Source: Streptomyces xanthochromogenes | Lineage (GTDB): Bacteria; Actinomycetota; Actinomycetes; Streptomycetales; Streptomycetaceae | Length of the DNA stretch: 64,000 nucleotides | Direction of reading: 5' to 3' | Assembly (NCBI RefSeq): GCF_014650455.1 | Contig: NZ_BMUZ01000003.1 | Coordinates: forward strand, 186,001 to 250,000 | Part shown: positions 33,455-42,442 of the stretch, piece by piece | Layout of the letters: each line of letters opens with the position of its first letter | How positions within the stretch are numbered: position 1 is the first letter of the stretch | Notes under the pieces: generated by a model | Databases searched by the model: none | The model's input: the letters and a program-made list of their open reading frames with translations, nothing else | What the model was told of the DNA's origin: nothing | Program-made: the position numbers and the translations under genes

Positions 33455-33632
33455 GTGTCCTCCGTACATCCCCCGTAAACGGACCGTGGTCCGCATTTCA
33501 CCCTGACACACCGAAGCCTCAACAGGCAAGCAGGATCAGGGAGTTGCTCCCACTGTTACCAAGCCGCATGGGCGTTGACTCGTATCTGTACACTCCTCGG
33601 GAAACAGCCTCCGACGTCTCGGACACATCCCA

Positions 33633-34244
33633 TTGCGCGACCAGCAGGTCAGCAGACTGACCGACATATCGCATGGCCCACCCCGCGAGCGGGCCGACGC
33701 CGCGCGGAACCGCAGCAGGATTCTGACCGTCGCCGCCGAGCTGTTCAGCGAGGAAGGCGTCGACTCGGTCTCCCTGGACGCGATCGCCGCGCGCGCCGGG
33801 GTCGGGAAGGGCACGCTCTACCGCAGATTCGGCAGCAAGGCCGGGCTCGCCGTGGCCCTTCTCGACGCGCAGGACCGGGAGTTGCAGGAGAAGATCCTCT
33901 TCGGACCGCCTCCGCTGGGGCCCGGCGCCGGCGCGTCGGAGCGCGTCGCCGCGTTCTTCGACGGCTATTTCGACCTGCTCGACGCCAACCTGGAGCTGGT
34001 GCGCCTGTCGGAGACCACGGCCCCCGGCGTTCGGTACCAAGTGGGCTCCTACCGCTTCTGGCAGCAGCACTTGAGCCTGCTGCTCGCCGAAGCGCAGCCC
34101 GGCCTCGACGCCGAGTGCACGGCCCATCTCCTGCTCGGCATGCTGGACGCCGATCTCCATCACGCGCTGCGCGAGGGCGAGTTCAGCCCCGGAAGGGCCA
34201 GGGGGGCTCTCACCGAGACGATACGGCGGGTACTCGCGGGGTGA
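33633..34244 (+). CDS. TetR/AcrR family regulator, divergent from the azomycin-like operon
   Basis: 203 residues. R-I-L-T-V-A-A-E-L-F-S-E-E-G and V-G-K-G-T-L-Y-R-R-F form the TetR helix-turn-helix (about 27-72); the C-terminal part has a TetR_C-type W-Q-Q-H-L-S-L-L-L. The only in-frame start after an upstream stop at 33576 is the TTG at 33633, which lacks a good ribosome site, so the true start is uncertain. By position it is the best candidate regulator of the rohP operon, perhaps answering the product. Confidence 0.85.
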   Translation: MRDQQVSRLTDISHGPPRERADAARNRSRILTVAAELFSEEGVDSVSLDAIAARAGVGKGTLYRRFGSKAGLAVALLDAQDRELQEKILFGPPPLGPGAGASERVAAFFDGYFDLLDANLELVRLSETTAPGVRYQVGSYRFWQQHLSLLLAEAQPGLDAECTAHLLLGMLDADLHHALREGEFSPGRARGALTETIRRVLAG

Positions 34245-34277
34245 ACCCCCGTTCGCCGGTCGCACCGGGGGCACGCC

Positions 34278-34317
34278 GACCGGACCCCGGCGCGATCAGC
34301 GCATCCGAGGTCCGGTC
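34278..34317. terminator. hairpin between convergent TetR and YceI genes
   Basis: GACCGGACC (34278-34286) pairs with GGTCCGGTC (34309-34317); the 22-nt loop contains a smaller GCGC-GCGC pairing. The position between converging genes fits a bidirectional terminator. Confidence 0.6.
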
Positions 34318-34353
34318 GCTTCAGGCCCGGCCGCCAGAGGTCGACTCAGCGGC

Positions 34354-34932
34354 TCAGACCTCCCTGATCGCCTCGATCTCCAGCGAGAGCTCGATCTCCT
34401 TGGAGACGAGGATGCCGCCGGTCTCCAGGGCCATGTTCCACGTCAGGCCCCAGTCCTCGCGGTTGATCTTGCCGCGGGCCGAGAACACCGTGCGGTCGTT
34501 GTTCCACGGGTCGCGCGCATAGCCGAGGTAATCGACGTCGAGCGTGACGGAGCGCGTCACGCCCTTGATCGTCAAGTCTCCGGTGAGCTTGCCGGCCTTG
34601 CCGTTCCAACTCACTGCCGTCGAGGTGAAGACACCCTTCGGGTGGCTCTCCACGTCGAAGAAGTCGCCGGAGCGCAGGTGGTCGTCCCGCGTCTTGTCGC
34701 CGCTGTCCACGGAGGCCATGTCGATTTCCGCGGTCACCTTGCTGTCTTCGGGCCGCTCACCGATGTACACCGTGGCGTCGACGCCCGTGAACCGGCCTCG
34801 CACCTTGGTGAGCATGAAGTGCCGCCCCATGAAGCCGACTTCGGCGTGCCCGGGGTCTATCTTCCAGGCCCCGGCGGCGGGGAGTTCAACGCCATCCACG
34901 ATACGCGTCGGCGCTGCTGCGTTACTGGTCAT
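34354..34932 (-). CDS. YceI family protein
   Basis: 192 residues, complete YceI lipocalin-like barrel: W-K-I-D-P-G-H-A-E-V-G-F near the start, G-R-F-T-G-V-D, S-G-D-F-F-D-V-E-S-H-P in the middle, and L-T-I-K-G-V-T-R-S-V-T near the C-terminus. YceI proteins bind isoprenoid or quinone-like lipids; unlike E. coli YceI there is no signal peptide, so this one is cytoplasmic like many actinobacterial copies. It lies 55 bp after the rhodanese gene in what seems a MarR-regulated operon linked to sulfur or oxidative stress. Confidence 0.92.
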   Translation of the reverse strand: MTSNAAAPTRIVDGVELPAAGAWKIDPGHAEVGFMGRHFMLTKVRGRFTGVDATVYIGERPEDSKVTAEIDMASVDSGDKTRDDHLRSGDFFDVESHPKGVFTSTAVSWNGKAGKLTGDLTIKGVTRSVTLDVDYLGYARDPWNNDRTVFSARGKINREDWGLTWNMALETGGILVSKEIELSLEIEAIREV

Positions 34933-34987
34933 CGTCCCTGTCCCGTCCCTATCCCTTGACTGCGAGGCGTGCGTCGGGCCGCGAAGC

Positions 34988-35320
34988 TCAGACGCCGGAC
35001 TCGGTGGGCAGACCCGCGGCCTGCCAGTCTTCCTTGCCGTCCTCGTACGTGTAGACGTGTGCATAGCCCAGCTCGTCGAGGCGCCTGGCCGCGATCCCCG
35101 AGTTCGCGCAGGTGCTGCTCGCGCAGTAGACGATCACTTCCGCCTGCTTGTCGGGCAGCACGCCCGGGGCACGCTCGTCCACCTCGTCGTGCGGCAGCAG
35201 GAGCGCGCCCGGCAGGTGCGCCTCCTTGTAGTACGACTCGGGAAGGGCCTCGACCACCGTGACCCCGCCGGCCTCGATCTTGCGCTTGACCTCGTCACGG
35301 CCGAGATTCTGAACCGCCAT
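34988..35320 (-). CDS. rhodanese-like domain protein
   Basis: 110 residues, one rhodanese domain: V-T-V-V-E-A-L-P-E-S-Y-Y-K-E-A-H-L-P-G-A early, and the active loop V-Y-C-A-S-S-T-C with the persulfide-carrying Cys. Such proteins shuttle sulfane sulfur to cyanide, thioredoxin or glutathione. The ATG at 35320 was chosen because GGAGG lies 8 nt upstream; a TTG 15 nt earlier overlaps that site. It is divergent from the MarR gene and followed by YceI. Confidence 0.92.
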   Translation of the reverse strand: MAVQNLGRDEVKRKIEAGGVTVVEALPESYYKEAHLPGALLLPHDEVDERAPGVLPDKQAEVIVYCASSTCANSGIAARRLDELGYAHVYTYEDGKEDWQAAGLPTESGV

Positions 35321-35374
35321 GTCGCCAACCTCCAAGTGATCGGTGCGAACACCGAGGGCGCCGCACCTCTAATG

Positions 35375-35414
35375 AGTGCGTACGCACACACCTTAACAAG
35401 TGCGTGCGCACACA
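35375..35414. promoter_or_regulatory. two MarR operator sites
   Basis: AGTGCGTACGCACACA (35375-35390) and AGTGCGTGCGCACACA (35399-35414) differ at one base and repeat with a 24-bp period; the core GTGCGTACGCAC is a perfect palindrome. They occupy the gap between divergent rhodanese and MarR genes. Confidence 0.85.
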
Positions 35415-35438
35415 TGCAACAGGCATTAGACTGGAGCC

Positions 35439-35897
35439 GTGACTGAGCGGGATTATCAACTTGAGGCCTGGCGGGCGCTGCTCCTCGCGCACAGCAGTGC
35501 GGTGCGCGCCATCGAAAGCGACGTCCAGCGCGACGGCCGCGTCCCCCTGACGTGGTACGACGTCCTCCTGGAGCTCAAGGGCGCAGGCGAGCGCGGCCTG
35601 CGCATGCAGGAGGTGGCGAGCCGCGTCGTACTGAGCCGTACGCGGGTGAGCCGCCTGGTCGACGAGATGGTGCGGGCCGGTCTGGTGACCAAGTCCGCCG
35701 ACGCCCAGGACAAGCGGGTGTCCTGGGCGGCGATCACGGACCAGGGCGCGCAGGCTTTGCGCGCGACCGCGCCCGTCTACATGCGCAGCATCCGTCGGCA
35801 CTTCTCCGCGCACCTGTCGGATGAGGACGCGATGGTCATCGCGGAGGCCCTGCACAAGGTCGCGGCCCAGGGCGACGACGAGGTCCGCTGGGAGTGA
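35439..35897 (+). CDS. MarR family regulator
   Basis: 152 residues from GTG 35439. The winged helix has L-R-M-Q-E-V-A-S-R-V-V-L-S-R-T-R-V-S-R-L-V-D-E-M, typical MarR, with flanking dimer helices. It contains no Cys, so OhrR-like thiol sensing is unlikely. It lies divergent from the rhodanese-YceI operon and most likely represses both through the twin GTGCGTACGCAC sites. Confidence 0.92.
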   Translation: MTERDYQLEAWRALLLAHSSAVRAIESDVQRDGRVPLTWYDVLLELKGAGERGLRMQEVASRVVLSRTRVSRLVDEMVRAGLVTKSADAQDKRVSWAAITDQGAQALRATAPVYMRSIRRHFSAHLSDEDAMVIAEALHKVAAQGDDEVRWE

Positions 35898-36316
35898 GAC
35901 GAGCAGCACGCCGACGCGTCCCGGCGGCCGGTGCGTGCGACGCTCCCCCGACTGCAGTGGCTATGGGACGGGGTGGGCTCTTTCGGCTCACATCCCGAGT
36001 TGACGCTGGGGCCTTCAACTACGCCGGACGTCTCACGCTACGCCCCTCCGCCCAGACGGACCCGCCTGCGCGACCCCCAGCTCCGGCTCTTCAATCCGCG
36101 GGTAACAGCCCTCAAGGAAGGAGACAGGCAACGGAACAGGGCCTTCTCCCGCTCCCTGTTCGCAACCCTGAGTGACCGGGCAGGGGGGCTGCCACGAGAA
36201 GACGATCGCCCAGGGCAAGCACCACCCAGGCCCTGCTCTGCCTCGCCAGACGCCGGACTGACGCCCTCTTCACGATGCGCCGCGACGGAACCTGCTACCA
36301 ACCTCAACCCGCCAAG
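35898..36316. other. intergenic stretch, nothing supported
   Basis: Downstream of MarR and of the converging small gene. Frames are Arg/Pro-rich without ribosome sites, and no clear hairpin was found. Confidence 0.6.
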
Positions 36317-36685
36317 TCAGGCTGCATCGCCGAGAGCCCGCCGCGCTTCGGCCCACAGCCGGTCGAACTCCTCCGCGGAGATCTCGGCCGCCTGGCTCTG
36401 GTCCTGCCAGCCGTCCGTGGAACCTTCGGCGAGAACGCCGTACTGCCGCTCATAACGGACCATCGCCGCGAGATCGCCCTGATCACGCAAGTGCAGCACC
36501 TCTTCCAAGGCGGCCGCCGTCACCGGACGCGAGTCCCGCCCCCGGACCTCAACCTGCCGAGCGGCCCAGCCTCCGTCATCGGCCTCGAAATACAGCCACA
36601 GATCTTCATCCGTCAGCCGGCCCAGGACACGGTTCCCGGCCAGCGCTTCCCCAACTGCTTCTCTCTTGCAGCAACTTGGCCGCAT
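36317..36685 (-). CDS. hypothetical protein, 122 aa
   Basis: Family not recognised. A small alpha/beta start (L-W-L-Y-F-E-A-D-D-G-G-W-A-A-R-Q-V-E-V) is followed by helices (A-A-L-E-E-V-L-H-L-R-D-Q-G-D, and near the end E-E-F-D-R-L-W-A-E-A-R-R-A-L). It is acidic and soluble. It starts 2 nt after the stop of the 229-residue gene upstream, so the two are co-translated. Such acidic pairs without enzymes often turn out to be immunity or adaptor proteins, but nothing proves it here. Confidence 0.65.
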   Translation of the reverse strand: MRPSCCKREAVGEALAGNRVLGRLTDEDLWLYFEADDGGWAARQVEVRGRDSRPVTAAALEEVLHLRDQGDLAAMVRYERQYGVLAEGSTDGWQDQSQAAEISAEEFDRLWAEARRALGDAA

Positions 36686-36687
36686 CG

Positions 36688-37377
36688 CTAGGCCAACCCT
36701 CGATAGGTGACGGTTTTTTCGGGGCCCAGCTCATAGGCGATGCGCTCGGCCAGCCTCCCACCTCGTTGGTCGAGCTCCGCCCGCCTCGCGCTGTCGCTGT
36801 CCTCGTCTCGCTCCCGCAGGTAGAGCTCCATGTTGGCGTCGATGTCGCCGGACCACTGGTACAGGTCGGCGACGAGTTCGTCAGAAAGGTCGAGGCCGAA
36901 GGCAGGGTCATCCGGAGCAAAGTCTTCAACTCCCTCCGCACGCAGCGGATGCCACCCATATTCGCCTTCGACAGTGAGGTACAGCGGAACCGGCGGGCTG
37001 GTGTGCGCGTAGGCGGACCAGTGCAGGCGCGGGCACTGCCAGCACACGAACTTCGTTGTGCTGTGGCCTTCGTCCCAGTAGCACACGACCCACAGGGAGC
37101 CGAGATGAACGGCCACGGATCGTGCGAGCTCCAGCCCTCGTTTCTGACGCGCGCGCAATTCCTGTGGGGAAGCGGTCCCTTGAGCAGCACGAGCCCCGGA
37201 CCATTCGGTCAACTCCTGTACCAGTCGGTCGGAGAGTGCCAATTCCGGGTCATTGAGTGCAATATTGCGTTTGGGACCATCGAAGCCCGCAACGTTGGCG
37301 CCGTCCAGTACGTAGAGCGGTGACGACTGCCCTGTGGCACGGACGAGCAGGTGGCCTGGTTCCGAGGTGATGGTCAT
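36688..37377 (-). CDS. hypothetical protein, 229 aa
   Basis: Begins MTITSEPGHLLVRATGQSSP. Features: L-Y-V-L-D-G-A-N-V-A-G-F near the start, an amphipathic helix around residue 60-85, a W-V-V-C-Y-W-D-E-G-H strand with a nearby C-W-Q-C, and an acidic C-terminal part (D-D-P-A-F-G-L-D-L-S-D-E-L-V-A-D-L-Y-Q-W-S). Soluble; no family recognised. The two-Cys C-W-Q-C could bind metal. It forms an operon with the downstream 122-residue gene. Confidence 0.7.
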   Translation of the reverse strand: MTITSEPGHLLVRATGQSSPLYVLDGANVAGFDGPKRNIALNDPELALSDRLVQELTEWSGARAAQGTASPQELRARQKRGLELARSVAVHLGSLWVVCYWDEGHSTTKFVCWQCPRLHWSAYAHTSPPVPLYLTVEGEYGWHPLRAEGVEDFAPDDPAFGLDLSDELVADLYQWSGDIDANMELYLRERDEDSDSARRAELDQRGGRLAERIAYELGPEKTVTYRGLA

Positions 37378-37732
37378 GCTGGGTTCGCTCCTTCGATGAA
37401 TCCGTTGTCTCCCGAGTCCCCGTTGGGGATGACGCCTGGGCACCCCCGTGACACCAGACTCGATCCGGTGTGGGGCAGCTGATCGGCATCGAGGTCGCTT
37501 GCCAGCAGCCACTGCCGCAATGTCTACGAAGCCGAATTGCGCGTGGACCCCAAGGCTGCCGAGGCGCATGGCTTGAACGGAACGCTCCTGACATCTCCGC
37601 TGATCTCGGCAGCCCGGGGAGCGAGGCAGCCGCGGGCTGTCGCAGGCTAACCGCGACACCCAGCACTACGGCCCCTTCCGAAGCAGCTCAAGCCATTTCC
37701 CTGATCAGCGATCAGCGGTCGGGGATACGGGA
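37378..37732. other. intergenic stretch with a palindrome
   Basis: No gene seen. CTGATC-AGC-GATCAG (37701-37715) is a perfect dyad just past the stop of the TetR gene at 37733 and may help termination. Confidence 0.55.
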
Positions 37733-38302
37733 TCAGTGGACGACTCCGGCCGCGCACACATCGGCGAGCGCCTGCCGTGCCAGCGGGCCGAAGCCCTCGC
37801 TGTTGTCGGTGTCGATCCACTGGTCGTAGGCGATCTCCCAGGCAAGCGAGCCCAGTTGCGCGGCCACACGCGCGGTCAGGCTCGGGATTCCGCGGCGATT
37901 GAGGGCGTCGATCATCGAGGCGGTGAGCTCGATTCTCTTCAAGGCTTCGCGTTCGCGCAGTTCCGTGGTGGCGTTCAGCACGGCCTGGCGCCGGCCGCTG
38001 AATTCGCGGCGGTCCGCGGTGAAGAACGTCCGGCCGAGCGCGTCGAGGGCCTCGGCCACCGAGTCGAGCGGCCCGGACTCCGGTGGCGCCGAAGCGATCC
38101 CTTCGACGAGCAGACCGGCCACCGTGCCCCCGCCGAAGAGCACCTCGCGCTTGTCGGGGAAGTACCGGAAGAACGTGCTTTTGGTGAGACCGGCGTGCTC
38201 CGCGATCTCGATCACGGTCGTGTTCTCGTAGCCCTGCTCCTCGAAGAGATCGAGGGCAGCGGCGGCGAGTCGTCCAGGTGCGTCGGGTTGCCAGCGAGCC
38301 AT
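37733..38302 (-). CDS. TetR/AcrR family regulator
   Basis: 189 residues. A-A-A-L-D-L-F-E-E-Q-G-Y-E-N-T-T-V and A-G-L-T-K-S-T-F-F-R-Y-F are the classic TetR start. It is divergent from a zinc-independent quinone-oxidoreductase-like gene; two inverted copies of GGACTTGGTC lie between them. It likely represses that gene and itself. Confidence 0.92.
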   Translation of the reverse strand: MARWQPDAPGRLAAAALDLFEEQGYENTTVIEIAEHAGLTKSTFFRYFPDKREVLFGGGTVAGLLVEGIASAPPESGPLDSVAEALDALGRTFFTADRREFSGRRQAVLNATTELREREALKRIELTASMIDALNRRGIPSLTARVAAQLGSLAWEIAYDQWIDTDNSEGFGPLARQALADVCAAGVVH

Positions 38303-38315
38303 GGGAACAGTGTAC

Positions 38316-38369
38316 GGGACTTGGTCCCATCACTGGTGTACGGTCGATAAGACCAAGTCCCATCACTGG
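38316..38369. promoter_or_regulatory. paired operator between TetR and oxidoreductase genes
   Basis: GGACTTGGTC (38317-38326) and its exact reverse complement GACCAAGTCC (38351-38360) face each other. In addition CCCATCACTGG occurs twice as a direct repeat (38326-38336 and 38359-38369). The second set ends 13 bp before the oxidoreductase ATG. Confidence 0.75.
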
Positions 38370-38382
38370 CCAGGAGTCACCG

Positions 38383-39303
38383 ATGAGTAGAGCTGTGCGT
38401 TACCAGCGGTTCGGCGGTCCCGAAGTACTCGAACTGCAGGAGATACCCGAGCCGCACGCCGCCCCGGACGAGGTCCGCGTCCGGGTCACGGCCGCCGGGC
38501 TGAATCCGATGGACTGGCAGATCGCCAGCAAGCCCGACATGGCAGCACAGTTCGGCCTCTCGCTGCCGGCCGGGTTCGGCAGCGACTTCGCCGGCGTGGT
38601 GGACGAGGTCGGCGCCGAAGCCACCGGATTCACGGCCGGCGACCGGGTGTTCGGGGCGGCGATCGGCCGGTCCGTCGCGGATTTCGTGCTGGTCAAGACG
38701 TCGGCCGCAGGTCTGTGGCCCACCCCTGACGGCATCGGCGACGAGGTGGCGGCTACGCTTCCGGTGTCCGGTCTGACGGCCTCCGCCGCGCTCGCCGCGA
38801 TCGAACTCCGCGCCGGGGACACCGTTTTGATCGGTGGAGCGGCAGGGGGCGTGGGCATCTTCGCCGTGCAACTGGCGAAGCTTGCGGGCGCCCGGGTGAT
38901 CGGCACCGCATCCGAGGGTACGTTCGGATTCCTGCGCGGGCTCGGCGCCGAACCTGTGGCGTACGGCCCTGGCTTGGCGGACCGGGTGCGGGCCCTGGCG
39001 CCCGAGGGGATCACCGCCGCAACCGACCTGTTCGGAAGGGAGGCGGCCGAGACCGCCCTCAAGCTCGGCGTGGCACCCAAGCGGATCTCCGTCGTGGCCG
39101 ACGGGCCCGCCCCGCCACCCGGTGTCAGCAAGGCGGGCGCACTCGACGCGGGTCCGGGCTCCCTGGAACGGATCGTCGACGCGATCCACGCCGGCGAGAT
39201 CACGGTTCCGATCGCGGCGACCTTCCCGGTAGAGCGGATCCGCGAAGCCGTGACGACACAGGCCGAGAGGCACGTTCACGGCAAGATCGTGATCAGCCTG
39301 TGA
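38383..39303 (+). CDS. NADP-dependent quinone oxidoreductase-like (MDR) protein
   Basis: 306 residues, zinc-free medium-chain reductase. N-terminal GroES-like part with A-G-L-N-P-M-D-W and G-S-D-F-A-G-V-V; the NADPH-binding A-A-G-G-V-G-I-F-A-V-Q-L-A near residue 153, no zinc-binding Cys cluster. It would reduce quinones or enones with NADPH. It is controlled by the divergent TetR gene. A terminator-like double palindrome follows. Confidence 0.92.
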   Translation: MSRAVRYQRFGGPEVLELQEIPEPHAAPDEVRVRVTAAGLNPMDWQIASKPDMAAQFGLSLPAGFGSDFAGVVDEVGAEATGFTAGDRVFGAAIGRSVADFVLVKTSAAGLWPTPDGIGDEVAATLPVSGLTASAALAAIELRAGDTVLIGGAAGGVGIFAVQLAKLAGARVIGTASEGTFGFLRGLGAEPVAYGPGLADRVRALAPEGITAATDLFGREAAETALKLGVAPKRISVVADGPAPPPGVSKAGALDAGPGSLERIVDAIHAGEITVPIAATFPVERIREAVTTQAERHVHGKIVISL

Positions 39304-39682
39304 ACCGGCACGAGCCCGGGCTCGGCGACCAGGATCCACTCTCACAACAGGGCCTAGCGCGGCCGAGCCCGGGCTCGTCGGGCTGGCGGCGCCGTCTCGG
39401 CTGAGAGTGGCCGCAGAGCTGCGCACCGACCGGCGACGGTCGATGTGCAGCTCGGGCCCATCGGTTCGCGGCTTCGCGAGGGGCGATCCCGTTCCTGTAA
39501 CCGACGGCGCGGGCGGCCGCGTTGCGTACCGCGAGGCCCTGCGGGGTGCGGGGCACCATGAGCCTGGAGAGCAGACCGACGCGTCGCTGCCGCGGACCTG
39601 GCTCACGGCGGAGCCGCGCCCCACGTACCGTGCCAGAACCGAGTGGGGCCCGAGCGTGCTTTCCATGGAATGTCACGGCGAG
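39304..39682. other. intergenic stretch with terminator
   Basis: Apart from the inverted repeat at 39310-39378 no gene or family-like frame was seen here. Confidence 0.6.
39310..39378 (+). terminator. 17-bp inverted repeat made of two palindromes
   Basis: ACGAGCCCGGGCTCGGC (39310-39326) is the reverse complement of 39362-39378. Each arm itself contains the perfect palindrome CGAGCCCGGGCTCG, so either two small or one large hairpin can form right after the oxidoreductase stop. Confidence 0.65.
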
Positions 39683-40270
39683 TCAGAGTCTGGGGGCCAT
39701 GCGATGACGGCCTGGATGGGCACGGAGTCGAGGTGAAGTGAGTTCGAGAGCCCGGTTGTCACGTCCGGCGCTCATGTGGTTGAGCCAGCGTTCGTACCAG
39801 TCGAGGAAGTCGTTGGCGGAGGAGACCTTCGGGCCCCAACACCCGTCGCTGTTGCCCGTCAGGACGCGGCCGGCGAGGGGACCGGTCACTGCGATGAGGC
39901 ATACGTCGGTGCAGCCCATCTCGATGACGTGCAGGAAGAGGTCGCCTCCACGGTCCCCGGGTCTTGCGCCCTCGAAGCCTCGGGGTGTTCCCGGTTCTCC
40001 GCGCGGGTTCATGACCAGCAGGGAACATCGCTCCAGCGGCATGAGGCCGTAGAAGGGGGCCGCGCCTGAGCCACCGATGTGCATGAGGAATTGCCGATGG
40101 GCTTCGGGGAGGGCGGTGTCGTGTTCGGCCTCAAACGCAGTGATGCGCGTTTCCGCCAGCTTCGGGCCGAGACAGAACTGGTGCTGCTCTTCTCCGAAGG
40201 AGTGGCTGCGCAGAGGCTGGAACGGTATCGCTGCCAGCTTGCGACGGAGGCGGGGTACGCGGGGGTCCAT
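39683..40270 (-). CDS. SMI1/KNR4 family protein
   Basis: 195 residues. I-T-A-F-E-A-E-H-D-T-A-L-P-E-A-H-R-Q-F-L is the family start (I-x-x-F-E-x-x-x-x-x-x-L-P-x-x-Y-x-x-F-L), followed by G-A-A-P-F-Y-G-L-M-P-L and L-D-W-Y-E-R-W-L near the C-terminus. Bacterial SMI1/KNR4 proteins are commonly immunity proteins of polymorphic toxins; no toxin gene is next to it, so it may be an orphan. The start is ATG 40270 without a clear ribosome site. Confidence 0.85.
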   Translation of the reverse strand: MDPRVPRLRRKLAAIPFQPLRSHSFGEEQHQFCLGPKLAETRITAFEAEHDTALPEAHRQFLMHIGGSGAAPFYGLMPLERCSLLVMNPRGEPGTPRGFEGARPGDRGGDLFLHVIEMGCTDVCLIAVTGPLAGRVLTGNSDGCWGPKVSSANDFLDWYERWLNHMSAGRDNRALELTSPRLRAHPGRHRMAPRL

Positions 40271-40441
40271 GGTGCATCTTCCCTCGCCAGGTATTCATCG
40301 GACGAGCGGGGAATACGAACTCGGCTACGCATGAGGGGCGTTGACGACATTCTCGCTGCGCATCGGCGCACAGTTCGCGCTACGCGGAGTCGACCATCAC
40401 GTCCGTACACAACGCTAGGATCGGCTCGCTGCTCCCGTTGA

Positions 40442-42442
40442 TTGGATTCGGCGTTGACAGACGAACCTGGCGTGCCGGCGCCCTCCTCTCCCTCGGCCCC
40501 CGCCGCTGAACCGCCACAGAAAGCAGGCCGCTACGACGGCAGCCGTCCCGATCGGCACCGCACCGGGCCGGCGGCCCTGGCGCTCGGCGCGCTGGGGGTG
40601 GTCTTCGGCGACATCGGCACGAGCCCGCTGTACTCCGTCCAGACCGTGTTCACCGCCGACAACCACCGGGTACAGACCCATCCGGTCGAGGTGTACGGGG
40701 TAATCTCGCTCGTGTTCTGGGCCATCACCGTGATCGTCTCGGTCAAGTACGTGACGTTCATCCTGCGCGCGGACAACGACGGCGAGGGCGGCATCATGGC
40801 CCTGACCGCGCTGCTGCAGAACCACTCCTTCAAAACCCGGCGGGGCAAGGCCGTCCTGATCGCGCTCGGCATCTTCGGGGCGTCCCTCTTCTACGGCGAC
40901 GGCATCATCACCCCGGCGATCTCGGTGCTGTCCGCGGTCGAAGGCGTCAAGGTCGCCACCCCGGCTCTCAGCCACCTCGTCGTCCCGATCACCCTCACAG
41001 TGCTGACCGCCCTGTTCGTCATCCAGCGGTACGGCACGGGCCTGGTCGGAAAACTCTTCGGTCCGGTGATGGCTCTGTGGTTCACGGTCCTGGCAGCCGC
41101 CGGGATCAACGGGATCAGCAAGAACCCCGCCATACTCAGGGCCCTTTCGCCCACCTACGCCGTCGCCTTCATCGCCGAACACGGGACGGTCGCGTTCGTC
41201 GCTCTGGGAGCCGTAGTACTGGCGGTGACCGGTGCGGAGGCGCTGTACGCGGACATGGGCCACTTCGGCCGCCCGCCGATCACCCGCGCCTGGTTCCTGG
41301 TGGTCTTTCCCGCACTGACCCTCAACTACCTCGGCCAGGGTGCGGTGATCCTGCGCACCCCCTCAGCCGCGGAGAATCCCTTCTTCCTGATCGTCCCCGG
41401 CTGGGCGCGGATTCCGATGGTGCTCCTCGCCACGGTGGCCACCATCATCGCCTCCCAGTCGGTGATCTCCGGTGCGTTCAGCGTGACCCGTCAGGCCGTC
41501 CAACTCGGCTTCCTGCCGCGGATGACGATCCGCCACACCTCCGAGCGGGAAGTCGGGCAGGTGTACTCCCCCGCGATTAACTGGATCCTGTACGTCGCGG
41601 TGGTGGCCCTGGTCCTGGGTTTCGGATCGTCAGCCGGGCTGGCGTCCGCCTACGGGGTGGCCGTCACCGGCACCTTCGTCCTGAACAGCGTCCTGTTCCT
41701 GGCAGTGGCCCGCAGTCTGTGGGAAAAGCCCCGATGGCTGGTGGCCCTGGGCGGAACCGTCTTCCTGACGGTCGAGGTCGCGTTCTTCCTCGCCAACCTC
41801 ACCAAGATCACGCACGGCGGATGGCTGCCACTGCTCGTAGCCGGCGCAGTCTTCACCGTGCTGCTCACCTGGCGGCGCGGCCGCATCATCGTGACCCGCA
41901 ACCGCACCAGGGAAGAGGGCCCGCTCCTGGAGTTCGTGGAACGCCTGCGCACCTTGGAACCGCCAGTCCACCGCGTGCCGGGCACCGCCGTGTTCCTCAA
42001 CGCCAATCCCGACACCACTCCCCTGGCGCTGCGGGCCAACGTCGAACACAACCATGTCCTGCAACAACGCGTGATCATCATGCACATCCAGGTCCGCAAC
42101 GTCCCCCACGTGCCCGCCGGTGACCGTCTCACCAGCAGCAACCTGGGTTTCGACGACGACGGCATCAGCGGCCTCGACGCCAGCTTCGGATTCCAGGACG
42201 AACCCAACGTCCCCGCCGCCCTGCACCTGGCCGTCAAAACCGGGCACCTCACCGCCCAGGACCTCGAAGAAGTCACCTACTTCCTGTCCCGGATCACACT
42301 CGTGCAGTCCAAACAACGGAACATGGCGTCCTGGCGCAAGAAACTGTTCCTCACCATCTCTCACAACTCCGCCCACCCAGTCACCTACTTCGGGCTGCCC
42401 ATCAGCCGCTCCATCAGCATGGGCGAGCAAATCCCCCTCTGA
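40442..42442 (+). CDS. kup: KUP family potassium transporter
   Basis: 666 residues, the usual length for Kup. After a Pro-rich N-terminus of about 40 residues comes G-V-V-F-G-D-I-G-T-S-P-L-Y, the family signature, then about twelve membrane helices and a cytoplasmic C-terminal domain of roughly 180 residues. Kup imports K+ with protons and matters at low external potassium or acid pH. The start is uncertain: TTG at 40442 or 40454, neither with a strong ribosome site. No c-di-AMP riboswitch was recognised upstream. Confidence 0.93.
   Translation: MDSALTDEPGVPAPSSPSAPAAEPPQKAGRYDGSRPDRHRTGPAALALGALGVVFGDIGTSPLYSVQTVFTADNHRVQTHPVEVYGVISLVFWAITVIVSVKYVTFILRADNDGEGGIMALTALLQNHSFKTRRGKAVLIALGIFGASLFYGDGIITPAISVLSAVEGVKVATPALSHLVVPITLTVLTALFVIQRYGTGLVGKLFGPVMALWFTVLAAAGINGISKNPAILRALSPTYAVAFIAEHGTVAFVALGAVVLAVTGAEALYADMGHFGRPPITRAWFLVVFPALTLNYLGQGAVILRTPSAAENPFFLIVPGWARIPMVLLATVATIIASQSVISGAFSVTRQAVQLGFLPRMTIRHTSEREVGQVYSPAINWILYVAVVALVLGFGSSAGLASAYGVAVTGTFVLNSVLFLAVARSLWEKPRWLVALGGTVFLTVEVAFFLANLTKITHGGWLPLLVAGAVFTVLLTWRRGRIIVTRNRTREEGPLLEFVERLRTLEPPVHRVPGTAVFLNANPDTTPLALRANVEHNHVLQQRVIIMHIQVRNVPHVPAGDRLTSSNLGFDDDGISGLDASFGFQDEPNVPAALHLAVKTGHLTAQDLEEVTYFLSRITLVQSKQRNMASWRKKLFLTISHNSAHPVTYFGLPISRSISMGEQIPL

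Larger units (their letters stand above)
33067..33632. promoter_or_regulatory. long divergent control region of the azomycin-like operon
   Basis: 566 bp between rohP and a TetR gene. On the minus strand TTGAGG (33522-33517) and TGAAAT (33500-33495) with a 16-bp spacer form a possible promoter. The inverted repeat CGGACC-GT-GGTCCG (33480-33493) sits at the expected transcription start and could be an operator. Next come the leader ORF (33454-33356), a hairpin (33156-33132) and a repeat CAGATGCAGA-T-CAGATGCAGA near 33078-33098 just before the rohP ribosome site. Promoter and operator are predictions. Confidence 0.5.
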
